64,000 nt of DNA from JBGAJN01 sp044224905 (GTDB lineage Bacteria; Verrucomicrobiota; Verrucomicrobiia; Limisphaerales; JBGAJN01): contig JBGAJN010000002.1 of the NCBI GenBank assembly GCA_044224905.1, positions 930,001-994,000 on the forward strand, written 5' to 3'. Below the pieces are notes generated by a model. That model searched no databases, was not told where the DNA came from, and was given only the letters and a program-made list of their open reading frames with translations. Shown here piece by piece: positions 45,455-54,093 of the stretch (position 1 is its first letter; the number at the start of each line of letters is the position of its first letter). The position numbers were made by a program, and so were the translations under genes.

Positions 45455-47728
45455 ATGAAATTGTCTGATCGAAAAATTCTGCGCGGAGTTCTGATCGCTG
45501 CGATTCTTGTCTGGGTGGCGCTCGCGGTGGTGGTCCGCGTGGTTCCGTTGCCGCGAAACCTCTATGCGCCGCCGCCGTTGAGTCTCGATTTGCGCGACCG
45601 CAATGATCTGCCGTTGCGGCAAGTGTTGCAGGGCGACAAGGCACAGCCGGAGCGGGTCGCGTTCCACGAGATTCCCGAAGCCTTGGTCCTCGCGACGTTG
45701 GCCGCCGAGGACAAGCGGTTCTGGCAGCATCGCGGGATCGACTGGCTCGCCTCCGCGCGCGCGGTGTGGAGTTGGGCGAGGAATCAACGCGTCACTTCGG
45801 GTGCGTCGACGATTTCGCAACAGTTGATCAAGCTCACCGAGCGGCGTCCGCGCACCCTGCGCACGAAGATCATCGAGAACTTTCAAGCGCTCCGCTTGGA
45901 ACGCGAATGGGGCAAGCAGCGCATCCTCACGGAGTATTTAAACCGGCTCGACTACGGCAACCTTTGCCACGGCTGCGCGAGCGCGGCGGAGTTTTATTTT
46001 GCCAAGCCATTGCGCGATCTGACGCCGGCGGAGTGCGCGTTCCTCGCGGGGCTCCCGCAATCGCCGACGCGTTTGAATCCACGGCAACATCTCGATCGCG
46101 CCGTCGCGCGTCAGCAGTGGGTGCTCGGTCGGATGCTCGCGAATGGCCGAATCACGCCGGCGGAATTCACGCGGGCGAAGGATGAGCCGCTGCGATTCGG
46201 CTCGCTTCATCGCACGTTTCGCGCGCCGCACTTCGTGGACTTTTTGTTGCAACGCGAGCAGCGGGGCGAAATGGATCTGCCGGCGGGCCGCGTCGTCACG
46301 ACGCTGGATCTGGCGCTCAATCAAGTTGCCGCGAGCGCCTTGCGCGAGCATCTCGCGGGACTGCGCGCGCACAATGTTCGCAATGGCGCGGTGGTCGTGC
46401 TCGACAATCGCTCCGGCGAAGTGCTCGCGCTCGTGGGGTCGGATGACTATTTCTCGCCGTTCTCCGGGCAAGTAAACGGCGCTTGGGCCCCGCGCTCGGC
46501 GGGTTCAGCGATCAAGCCCTTCACGTATCTGCTAGCGTTCGAGCGCGGCGCCACGCCTGCGACGGTGGTTGCGGATGTGCCCACAGAGTTCGCTACGTCG
46601 ACGGGCGGGTATCGGCCGGCGAACTACGATCATCGTTGCAACGGCCCGGTGCGGTATCGCGAAGCGCTGGCGAACTCGCTCAATATTCCCGCGGTGAAGG
46701 TGCTCGATTCGATTGGCGGCCCAGCAGTTTTGCAGCGACGCCTGCAGGAACTCGGTCTGACGACGCTCTCGAAATCGGCGGATCATTACGGGCTCGGCCT
46801 GACCATCGGCAACGCCGAGGCGCGGTTGCTCGAACTCGCGAACGCGTATGCGTGTCTCGCGCGACTGGGTGAATTTAAACCTTGGTCCGTGTTGCGTGAA
46901 TCCGGCGGCTCCGTGATGAAGCCGCAGCGGTTGGCGGATTCCAACTCTGCGTATCTCGTCGCGGATATCCTCAGCGATAATCGCGCGCGTGCTTTGTGTT
47001 TCGGGCTGACGTCGCCGCTCCGGTTTGAATTTCCAGTTGCATGCAAGACCGGGACGAGCACGGACTTTCGCGACAACTGGGCGTTTGGTTTCACGCCCGA
47101 GTTCACCGTCGGCGTGTGGGTGGGGAACTTCGATGGTTCGCCGATGCAGCATGTGTCGGGCGTTGCCGGCGCGGGGCCGATTCTTCATGAACTGTTCGTG
47201 CACTTGCATGAGCGGTTTGGCACGTCGTGGTATCCCGCTCCCGCAGAGATCGTGAGTCGAACGGTTCATCCGTTGACGGGGAAACGACTCGCGCGATCGC
47301 GTCCGGACGCCGTCACCGAGAAGTTTCCCGCGAGCAATCTCCCGGCGTTTGAGGAAGCGGGCGACTACGACGCGGGGGGACGTGTGCGCCTCGGAGTGGA
47401 ATACGGGGAGTGGTTCGCCAGCGGTCAGAACACCTTGGGGGACCGCGCGGTGATCGACGCTGGCGCTTCCGAGCAGCGTGCGCTCCGACTGGCGTCGCCT
47501 TTGCCAGGCACTACCTATTTCATCGATCCCGATCGTCCGCGGTCGCGGCAGCGCATTCCCTTGAGGGCCTTGGGCACCGGCGTGCAATGGCAAAGCGAGA
47601 CGCTGCGGTGCTACGAAGAGGGCGGTAGCCATTTCGCCGATATGACCGAGGGTCGGCATCGGTTGGTGCTGGTTCGCACCGGTACCGGAGAGCGTTTGGA
47701 GACGTGGATTCAGGTCAAGGCATTGTGA
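45455..47728 (+). CDS. pbpC: Penicillin-binding protein 1C
   Basis: A 757-residue bifunctional peptidoglycan synthase: an N-terminal membrane helix (GVLIAAILVWVALAVVV), a GT51 glycosyltransferase domain with catalytic Glu in AAEDKRFWQHRGID (about E85) and TSGASTISQQLIKL, a transpeptidase domain with SAIK (about S351/K354), SLN in ANSLNIPAVK, and KTGTS. A C-terminal PBP1C-type domain (about 660-755) follows. ATG 45455 is preferred over an upstream in-frame ATG at 45419 that would overlap the macroglobulin gene. Pairing with an alpha-2-macroglobulin is typical: the inhibitor is thought to guard the wall where PBP1C repairs it. Confidence 0.95.
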   Translation: MKLSDRKILRGVLIAAILVWVALAVVVRVVPLPRNLYAPPPLSLDLRDRNDLPLRQVLQGDKAQPERVAFHEIPEALVLATLAAEDKRFWQHRGIDWLASARAVWSWARNQRVTSGASTISQQLIKLTERRPRTLRTKIIENFQALRLEREWGKQRILTEYLNRLDYGNLCHGCASAAEFYFAKPLRDLTPAECAFLAGLPQSPTRLNPRQHLDRAVARQQWVLGRMLANGRITPAEFTRAKDEPLRFGSLHRTFRAPHFVDFLLQREQRGEMDLPAGRVVTTLDLALNQVAASALREHLAGLRAHNVRNGAVVVLDNRSGEVLALVGSDDYFSPFSGQVNGAWAPRSAGSAIKPFTYLLAFERGATPATVVADVPTEFATSTGGYRPANYDHRCNGPVRYREALANSLNIPAVKVLDSIGGPAVLQRRLQELGLTTLSKSADHYGLGLTIGNAEARLLELANAYACLARLGEFKPWSVLRESGGSVMKPQRLADSNSAYLVADILSDNRARALCFGLTSPLRFEFPVACKTGTSTDFRDNWAFGFTPEFTVGVWVGNFDGSPMQHVSGVAGAGPILHELFVHLHERFGTSWYPAPAEIVSRTVHPLTGKRLARSRPDAVTEKFPASNLPAFEEAGDYDAGGRVRLGVEYGEWFASGQNTLGDRAVIDAGASEQRALRLASPLPGTTYFIDPDRPRSRQRIPLRALGTGVQWQSETLRCYEEGGSHFADMTEGRHRLVLVRTGTGERLETWIQVKAL

Positions 47729-47780
47729 AACGCCCGATTTTCCGGTGGTAATGGGCTTGCGAATGAACCCAAACCTGCCG

Positions 47781-47808
47781 TTGACAACGTCCGGTTATCC
47801 GTTACGAT
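47781..47808 (+). promoter_or_regulatory. Putative sigma-70 promoter of rpsT
   Basis: A perfect -35 TTGACA at 47781-47786 and a -10-like TACGAT at 47803-47808 are separated by 16 bases. Transcription would begin near 47815, giving a leader of about 20 bases before the S20 start. Confidence 0.55.
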
Positions 47809-47833
47809 GCGCGGCTCTAATTTAGAAACGATT

Positions 47834-48097
47834 ATGCCGAATACGAAATCTGCCGAACGCCGCGTGCGCAACAGCGCCCGGAAGCACAACATCAACCGCA
47901 CGACCACGTCGCGCCTTAAGACCATCGAGGACAAGTATGTTGAGTTGTTGGGCAAGGGTCCGAAGGACGCCGCCACAACGGCGTATCGTTCCGTCTGCGC
48001 TGCGCTCGACAAAGCCGCCAAGACCGGTGCGATTCACCGCTCGACGGCCAATCGCAAGAAGTCCCGTCTGGGCTTGCGTTTGAACGCGATGAAGTAA
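47834..48097 (+). CDS. rpsT: 30S ribosomal protein S20
   Basis: An 87-residue, strongly basic, all-helical small-subunit protein that binds 16S rRNA early in assembly. The sequence begins MPNTKSAERRVRNSARKHN and has the conserved IHRSTANRKKSRLGLRLN ending. ATG 47834 gives the canonical N-terminus; the frame extends nine codons further up without family resemblance. It sits alone between pbpC and a terminator, with a good promoter just upstream. Confidence 0.96.
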   Translation: MPNTKSAERRVRNSARKHNINRTTTSRLKTIEDKYVELLGKGPKDAATTAYRSVCAALDKAAKTGAIHRSTANRKKSRLGLRLNAMK

Positions 48098-48138
48098 TTT
48101 CGGTCGGCTCGCGGTTATCCGCGGCCACCTCGGTTTCC

Positions 48139-48175
48139 GCCAGTGGCACTCCTCGCGAGTGCCACTGGCTTTTTT
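48139..48175 (+). terminator. Rho-independent terminator of rpsT
   Basis: GCCAGTGGCACTC pairs perfectly with GAGTGCCACTGGC (13 bp, 5-base loop) and is followed by TTTTTT. Confidence 0.95.
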
Positions 48176-48245
48176 GTGTTGATGCTTTGGCTGGTGAATT
48201 TCATCTGGAGAATTCGGGTCGATTCATTCACGGTAAACCTGATCC

Positions 48246-50777
48246 GTGACGCACCACCACAAATTGGCAGCGACCTGGCTTTTGAACTCCTCGCTGAGTT
48301 CATTCGGCAAGCTGTTTCCATGGGTGGTGTTATCGCTCGCGGCGTTTCTGGTTCGTGGAGATTTGCGAGCGGCAGACCTTCTCGATGCGTTGACGTTGCT
48401 CGAAAATCACTGCGTCAAATGCCACGGCGGCGAGAAGACTAAAGGTGGGTTGGATCTGGTGACCCGTGAGGCGCTGATGCGCGGAGGCGAAAGCGGCGCG
48501 GCGATCGTGGCGGGTAAGCCCGATGAAAGCCTGCTCGTGCAATCGATCCGTCACGACAAGGACCCGCACATGCCGCACAAGGAACCGAAGCTTCCCGATG
48601 CGACGATCGCGCAACTCGTGGAATGGGTGAAAGCGGGCGCGCCGTATTCCCGCCCGTTGAATAAAGCTGCAGGTGGTTCCTCGAAAGCGGCGACGGAATT
48701 CACGGTCACAGAAGCCGACCGTAACCACTGGGCTTTTCAGCCGATCAAGCGCCCCGTGCCGCCGACGGTGAGTGGTGAGTCCGCGGCTGTCGCGAATCCC
48801 ATCGATCAGTTCATTCTCGCCAAGCTTCAGGCCGGCAAGCTCGCGCTGTCGCCGCGCGCATCGAAGGAGCAATTGATCCGCCGCGTGGCGTTTGATCTCG
48901 TTGGCCTGCCGCCGACGCCGAAGGAGATTGATGCCTTCGTGAATGACGCTTCACCGAAGGCGTATGAGAATCTCATTGATCGCTTGCTCGCTTCGCCGCA
49001 CTACGGCGAGCGTTGGGGGCGGCACTGGCTTGATCTGGCGCGTTACGCGGAGACCGACGGCTTCGAGCACGATGCTGTTCGTCCGCACTCGTGGCGTTAT
49101 CGCGACTACGTGATCAAATCGTTCAATGCGGACAAGCCTTACGACCGTTTCATCCGCGAGCAACTCGCCGGCGACGAGCTATGGCCTGACGATCCCGATT
49201 CGGTCACGGCCACTGGCTTCAACTTGCTCGGCCCCGACATGGTGGACAGTTCCGACCAGGTGCAGCGTCGTCACAACACGCTGAACGACATGACCGACAC
49301 GACCGCGCTGGCGTTCCTCGGCCTTACGATGGGGTGCGCGCGTTGTCACGATCACAAGTTCGAGCCGTTGTCGCAGCGCGATTACTACAGCCTGCAGGCG
49401 TTCTTCACGCCGGCGAAATTTGTTCACGAGAAGCCGATCCCGTCGCCAGACGCCCGCGTCGAATACGAAGCCGCTCGCAAGAAATACAACGAGCATCCCA
49501 AAGTCCGTGAGCTTGCCGCGTTGGAGGCGCCTGTGCGTGAAAAGCTATTTCTACGCAAAGTCGCAAAGCTGTCTCCTGAAGCGCAGGTCGCCCACAAGAC
49601 GCCTGCGGAAAAGCGTGATGCGGAACAGGCGAACCTCGTGCTCGAAACGGAGGACAAGGTGAAAATCTCCGACAAGGAGCTCACCAGCGCTTTCAGCGGT
49701 GCGGAAAAGGAACGTCGCCGCGCGCTGCTGGATGAGTTGAAGCATGTTCCCAAGCCGCCGTCGTTGCCGAAGGCGATGGCACTTGCGGGAGGCGATCCAT
49801 CGGTCAAAACCTTCGTGTTGAACCGCGGCGAATACAGCCAGCCCGGTGACGAAGTGAGCCCGAGATTTCCTTCAGTGCTTCCTGTAGCGGCGTCTCGCCT
49901 GCGGGGTAATTCATCCACTGCCGTTCCTGCGTCGCGTTCGAGCCGAGCCGCTCTGGCGGATTGGATTGCGTCGGCCGATAATCCGCTCACCGCGCGCGTG
50001 ATGGTGAATCGCATCTGGCAGCATCACTTTGGTCGCGGACTCGTCGCGTCGCCGAGTGATTTTGGCACGCACGGACAAGCCCCGTCGCATCCCGAGTTGC
50101 TCGACTGGCTGGCGAGCGAGTTCATCGCGCGCGGTTGGAGCCTGAAACAGATGCACAAGTTGATGTTGATGTCGGCCACGTATCAGCAGACGTCGGTCGC
50201 TTCACCCGCGGCGCGCGCAGTTGATCCCGACAACAAGCTATATTCGCGCATGAACCGCCTCCGCCTCGAAGGCGAAGTGATCCGCGACAGTTTGCTCGCG
50301 ATCAGCGGGCAGTTGAATCCACAGATGAGCGGGCCGGGCGTGTTCCCGCCGGTTCCGAAGGAATTGTTCGCCGGCGCTAAAGGCGGCTGGCCGCAGAATG
50401 ATCGCGTGAGCGAATACTCGCGGCGGAGTGTTTACATTTTCGCGCGCCGCAATCTGCGCTTCCCGTTCCTCGAAGTCTTTGATGCACCCGACAACAACCT
50501 GAGCTGCCCCGCTCGCGAGCGCAGCACCACGGCGCCGCAATCGCTCACGTTGCTCAACGCGGACGAAGTGACGACCGCCTCGAAGGCGACTGCGAAGTTG
50601 CTGGCGAGGCCGGGGCGATCGGTCGACGAGCAGGTTGCATTGGCGTATCGCCTCGCGCTCGGCCGCGCGCCGACCGCGAAAGAACAGGCTCTGGCGCGTG
50701 ATTTTTTGGCGCAGTCGCCGATGAGCGAGTTCTGTCGCGCGCTCTTTAATCTCAACGATTTTATTTATGTCGATTGA
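48246..50777 (+). CDS. DUF1549/DUF1553 planctomycete-type cytochrome-like protein
   Basis: An 843-residue exported protein starting at GTG 48246, with a signal-type hydrophobic segment (PWVVLSLAAFLVRGDLRAAD). Domains in order: PSCyt1 with the haem-type motif HCVKCHGGEKTKGG near residue 55; DUF1549 at about 180-390 (GRHWLDLARYAETDGF), containing a second CxxCH motif in GCARCHDHKFEPLS; a charged linker; and DUF1553 at about 560-800 (NPLTARVMVNRIWQHHFGRG, ARERSTTAPQSLTLLN). It is directly followed by a DUF1501 gene, its standard partner in planctomycetes and verrucomicrobia. The function is not established, though electron transfer in glycan oxidation has been proposed. It is a different family pair from the DUF1592/DUF1552 pair at 3.5-7.3 kb. 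Confidence 0.92.
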   Translation: MTHHHKLAATWLLNSSLSSFGKLFPWVVLSLAAFLVRGDLRAADLLDALTLLENHCVKCHGGEKTKGGLDLVTREALMRGGESGAAIVAGKPDESLLVQSIRHDKDPHMPHKEPKLPDATIAQLVEWVKAGAPYSRPLNKAAGGSSKAATEFTVTEADRNHWAFQPIKRPVPPTVSGESAAVANPIDQFILAKLQAGKLALSPRASKEQLIRRVAFDLVGLPPTPKEIDAFVNDASPKAYENLIDRLLASPHYGERWGRHWLDLARYAETDGFEHDAVRPHSWRYRDYVIKSFNADKPYDRFIREQLAGDELWPDDPDSVTATGFNLLGPDMVDSSDQVQRRHNTLNDMTDTTALAFLGLTMGCARCHDHKFEPLSQRDYYSLQAFFTPAKFVHEKPIPSPDARVEYEAARKKYNEHPKVRELAALEAPVREKLFLRKVAKLSPEAQVAHKTPAEKRDAEQANLVLETEDKVKISDKELTSAFSGAEKERRRALLDELKHVPKPPSLPKAMALAGGDPSVKTFVLNRGEYSQPGDEVSPRFPSVLPVAASRLRGNSSTAVPASRSSRAALADWIASADNPLTARVMVNRIWQHHFGRGLVASPSDFGTHGQAPSHPELLDWLASEFIARGWSLKQMHKLMLMSATYQQTSVASPAARAVDPDNKLYSRMNRLRLEGEVIRDSLLAISGQLNPQMSGPGVFPPVPKELFAGAKGGWPQNDRVSEYSRRSVYIFARRNLRFPFLEVFDAPDNNLSCPARERSTTAPQSLTLLNADEVTTASKATAKLLARPGRSVDEQVALAYRLALGRAPTAKEQALARDFLAQSPMSEFCRALFNLNDFIYVD

Positions 50778-50813
50778 ACCGCGACGACATCTGAGAATGT
50801 GCCTGAAGACACC

Positions 50814-52262
50814 ATGAACGCTTGCCCCGGACCCAGCGGAATCAACACGCGCCCGACTTCGCGCCGCGGTTTCTTGCATCACGCTGGCGGTGGTTTGGGC
50901 ATGCTGGCGCTCACCTCGTTGCTGGAACACCAGGGATTGCTGGCTGCCGACGCTTCCGTCGTTGCGAATCCTTTAACTCCGAAACTTCCCCACTTCGCCG
51001 CGAAGGCGCAGCGCGTCATTTTCCTCTTCATGTCGGGTGGACCGAGTCATGTGGATTTGTTCGATCCGAAGCCGGAGTTGGTTCGCCTCGCGGGCCAACC
51101 AATTCCCGAATCGTTCGGCTCGTTCAAGACGCGGCGTGCGGTGGCGAAAAACAAACTGCTTCCGCCGTGTCGTCCGTTCAAAGCGCGCGGCCGATCCGGA
51201 ATGGAGATCTCCGATTTCCTCCCGCACATCGCGGAGCATGCCGATGAAATGTGCCTGCTGCGGGGTTGCTATGGCGACAGCGTCACGCATCCTGAATCGG
51301 TTTACCTGATGAACACGGGGACGATTCTCATGGGGAAGCCCAGCTTGGGCGCGTGGGCGACCTACGGGCTCGGCACGGAGAATCAAAACATGCCGGCGTT
51401 CGTCGTGATGCCCGATCCGTCCGGTTGGGTGAAAGGTGGCGCGCCTGCGTGGGGTAACGGTTTCCTGCCCGCCACGTATCAAGGCACCATCTTGCGCGGC
51501 GGCGAACAACCGATTCTGAATCTCAACACACCGAAGGACGTGAGCGCGCGGCAACAGCTCGCGACGGTAAACCTGATCAACCAGTTGAATCGCGCGAGCC
51601 TTCCATCGGGCGAGGAGAATTCTGAACTCACCGCGCGCATTTCTGCGTACGAGCTGGCGTTCCGGATGCAATCGCACGCGCCCGAGGTCGTGGATATCGC
51701 GAAGGAATCCGCGGTGACGAAGAAACTCTACGGCCTCGATAACAAGACCACGGCGGAGTTCGGGCTGCGTTGTCTTTTCGCGCGGCGGATGATCGAGCGC
51801 GGCGTGCGTTTCGTGCAGCTCTATTGCGGCGACACGAACGGCTGGGACGGCCACAGCGATGTGGACGGCAACCATACGAAGCTTTGCGCGCAGAGTGATC
51901 TGCCGGTAGCGGGACTGCTGAAGGATTTGAAAGCGCGCGGGTTGCTCGATTCGACGCTGGTGATTTGGGCCGGCGAGTTCGGTCGCATGCCGATGAGCGA
52001 AGGTTCAAACGGGCGCGATCACAATCCGCATGGCTTCAGCATGTGGATGGCGGGTGCTGGGGTGAAAGGTGGACAGGTCATTGGCGCCACCGACGCGGTG
52101 GGCTTGCGCGCCGTCGAGGAACGCACGCACGTTCACGACATTCACGCGACGATTTTACATCTCCTCGGCATGGATCACACGCGATTGACCTTCCGTCACA
52201 ATGGCCGCAACGAACGGCTCACCGACGTTGCCGGTAACGTGATTCAAAAGGCGCTCGCGTGA
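50814..52262 (+). CDS. DUF1501 Tat-exported sulfatase-fold protein
   Basis: About 482 residues with a twin-arginine leader (SRRGFLHHAGGGLGMLAL) and DUF1501 signatures: FLFMSGGPSHVDLFDPKPEL, GCYGDSVTHPESVYLMNTG, VQLYCGDTNGWDGH, IWAGEFGRMPMSEGSNGRDH and NPHGFSMWMAGAGVKGG. The family is related to alkaline phosphatase and sulfatase folds, but its reaction is unproven. ATG 50814 is preferred to GTG 50799. It lies 36 bases after the DUF1549/DUF1553 gene, with which it very likely forms an operon. Confidence 0.92.
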   Translation: MNACPGPSGINTRPTSRRGFLHHAGGGLGMLALTSLLEHQGLLAADASVVANPLTPKLPHFAAKAQRVIFLFMSGGPSHVDLFDPKPELVRLAGQPIPESFGSFKTRRAVAKNKLLPPCRPFKARGRSGMEISDFLPHIAEHADEMCLLRGCYGDSVTHPESVYLMNTGTILMGKPSLGAWATYGLGTENQNMPAFVVMPDPSGWVKGGAPAWGNGFLPATYQGTILRGGEQPILNLNTPKDVSARQQLATVNLINQLNRASLPSGEENSELTARISAYELAFRMQSHAPEVVDIAKESAVTKKLYGLDNKTTAEFGLRCLFARRMIERGVRFVQLYCGDTNGWDGHSDVDGNHTKLCAQSDLPVAGLLKDLKARGLLDSTLVIWAGEFGRMPMSEGSNGRDHNPHGFSMWMAGAGVKGGQVIGATDAVGLRAVEERTHVHDIHATILHLLGMDHTRLTFRHNGRNERLTDVAGNVIQKALA

Positions 52263-52278
52263 GCCGGCTGGTGATTCC

Positions 52279-52638
52279 CTAGCACGACGAGGGGATTCCC
52301 GCTTTTCGCCGTTTTCCAGTCTCGCGTAAAATCTTTTCGATCGTTTCCAGCGGTAGATCGGCGAAATGGCGGAAGCGGATGCAACCTTTGCCGCAATTGA
52401 GTTTGCCGAGTTCCGCCCGAAAAGAATTCACGACGTCCGGATCAGCATAGAACGCCATGTATTGTTTCTGCGACGCGAAGGCGCATAAATCCGTGTAGCA
52501 CGGCAAACCGTAGTTCATCCCTTCCGCGAAGTTTGGAGCGACTTTCTTGATCAACGTCCGCAACTTGCTGAGATCAGCGCGTCGTGCGGGTGGCAACTCC
52601 TTCAAATATCCGGCGACGGTGGTGGCCTTGGAGGTCAT
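52279..52638 (-). CDS. DUF1801 domain protein (YdhG-like)
   Basis: A 119-residue cytoplasmic protein of the DUF1801 family: VAGYLKELPPARRADLSKLR, APNFAEGMNYGLPCY, YMAFYADP, and the GKGCIRFRHFADLPLETIEKI ending (residues 83-103). Function is unknown for the family. Its start lies 3 bases after the sulfatase stop, so it appears to be the last gene of that cluster. Confidence 0.88.
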   Translation of the reverse strand: MTSKATTVAGYLKELPPARRADLSKLRTLIKKVAPNFAEGMNYGLPCYTDLCAFASQKQYMAFYADPDVVNSFRAELGKLNCGKGCIRFRHFADLPLETIEKILRETGKRRKAGIPSSC

Positions 52639-52641
52639 GCG

Positions 52642-54093
52642 TCACTGTTTGGCTTTGAGCTCCGCTCGAATCTTGAATCCCGAGAGGCTGCGGAGCGGAA
52701 ACGGCGGCGTGGCATCGGCGGGCAAAGCTCGCAACGCATTCTCCAAACGCTTGTAGGCTGCGACGAGTTCTTGATCGGCGCTGGCAGCGAGATCGTGCTG
52801 TTCCTCCGGATCGGTGTTCGCGTCGAAAAATCGCCCGTCGGAATAGAGCTTGAAGCGTTCATCGCGGATGATGCGCGTCGTGTGATACTGGTTGAAAATC
52901 CATTCGCGCGGCGGTTTCGCGTTCGGCAAGCCGCGAAGAAATGGTGCCAACGAGCGGCCGTCGAGTAACAGACCCTTCGGCAATGAAATCTTGGCCAGTT
53001 CGCACATCGTAGGAAAGACGTCAGAAAAATCTGCCAATGGAGCGGTGCGACCGCCGGGGACAAGCTTTGGGCTGTTGGCGAGCAGGACCACGTCGCTGCC
53101 GGCTTCCGCGAGCGTGTAAAGACCACCGCGGACATCGCGTCCATTGCGGCGGGCGGTCATTTCCTTTTCCGTGCCGTTGTCACTCGCGACAAAGACGACC
53201 GTGTTGTCTCGCAAGTTCAATTGGTCGAGCGTGGCCACGAATTCGCCAATTTGCTTGTCGGCATAGCGCAACATGTCGGCGAACATTTCATGGTGCGAGC
53301 GGTTGGTGTTGAGATTCTGTGGTGTTGGTACCACGGGCTGAACGAACGATTGCCCGTGGGTTAGCACCATGGGGTAGTAGAGCAGGAAAGGGCGGTCGCG
53401 GTGGCGGCGCAGAAAATCGAGTGCGTACTCTTGTAGGAGATCCGGGCCGAACATGTCGGGATTCGTCTCGCGCCTTCCGTTGCGGATGAGCACCGGATTC
53501 CAATACCGGCTCTCGATGTTGCGGTTGAACGATGCGAGTTCCTCGTGGGCTTCGGCGCGGACGAGCGCGCGGAATTTTTCCATGCCAGCGGCACCAACGC
53601 GATTGCTATCAATGCTTCCCGGCCAGACAAGATGGTCTTCGAAGCCGTGCCGTTTGAGCGCATCGGGCTCGTCATAGAGATTGTTGATTTGCCATTTGCC
53701 GACAATGCCGGTGGCGTATCCGGCGTCCCTGAAGGGTCGGGCGAAGACAAGTTCACGTCGTGGATCGAGACCACCACCGCTGTAGAGCGCGGCGTCGTGG
53801 TGAAGCGTAAAGCCGCTGCGCAGAAGGTAGCGGCCCGTCAGTAGGACGGTGCGGCTCGGGCCGCAAACGGGCGGGGTGTAACAATGTTCGATTCGCACTC
53901 CGGTTTTGGCGAGTTTGTCGATGTTCGGTGTGCAGTGTTCCTCGCTGCCGTAACAGCCGAACCATTCCTGACCGACGTTATCGAGGAGGATGAAAACGAT
54001 ATTCGGTCGCGCGGGTGGAGCGGCGGCAACCGGCGCGACCAGCGCGGTTGCTAAGAATAGCAGCGCGAGAAGTTTTCCACCGAAAGCTCTCAT
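52642..54093 (-). CDS. Secreted formylglycine-type sulfatase
   Basis: From ATG 54093 (MRAFGGKLLALLFLATALVA signal peptide) it has 483 residues. The sulfatase fold begins PNIVFILLDNVGQEWFGCYG with metal-binding Asp. The catalytic motif CGPSRTVLLTGR (Cys at about 77) is the CxPxR sulfatase signature, whose Cys is converted to formylglycine. VFVASDNGTEKEM supplies later metal ligands. The substrate is unknown; neighbours suggest sulfated or acylated glycans. The ATG overlaps the stop of the nitrilase-family gene by 4 bases (ATGA), so the two are coupled. Confidence 0.92.
   Translation of the reverse strand: MRAFGGKLLALLFLATALVAPVAAAPPARPNIVFILLDNVGQEWFGCYGSEEHCTPNIDKLAKTGVRIEHCYTPPVCGPSRTVLLTGRYLLRSGFTLHHDAALYSGGGLDPRRELVFARPFRDAGYATGIVGKWQINNLYDEPDALKRHGFEDHLVWPGSIDSNRVGAAGMEKFRALVRAEAHEELASFNRNIESRYWNPVLIRNGRRETNPDMFGPDLLQEYALDFLRRHRDRPFLLYYPMVLTHGQSFVQPVVPTPQNLNTNRSHHEMFADMLRYADKQIGEFVATLDQLNLRDNTVVFVASDNGTEKEMTARRNGRDVRGGLYTLAEAGSDVVLLANSPKLVPGGRTAPLADFSDVFPTMCELAKISLPKGLLLDGRSLAPFLRGLPNAKPPREWIFNQYHTTRIIRDERFKLYSDGRFFDANTDPEEQHDLAASADQELVAAYKRLENALRALPADATPPFPLRSLSGFKIRAELKAKQ

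Noticed and set aside
46532..47659. A 375-codon minus-strand frame opposite pbpC
   Set aside because: Composition typical of antisense translation; pbpC motifs are intact on the other strand.
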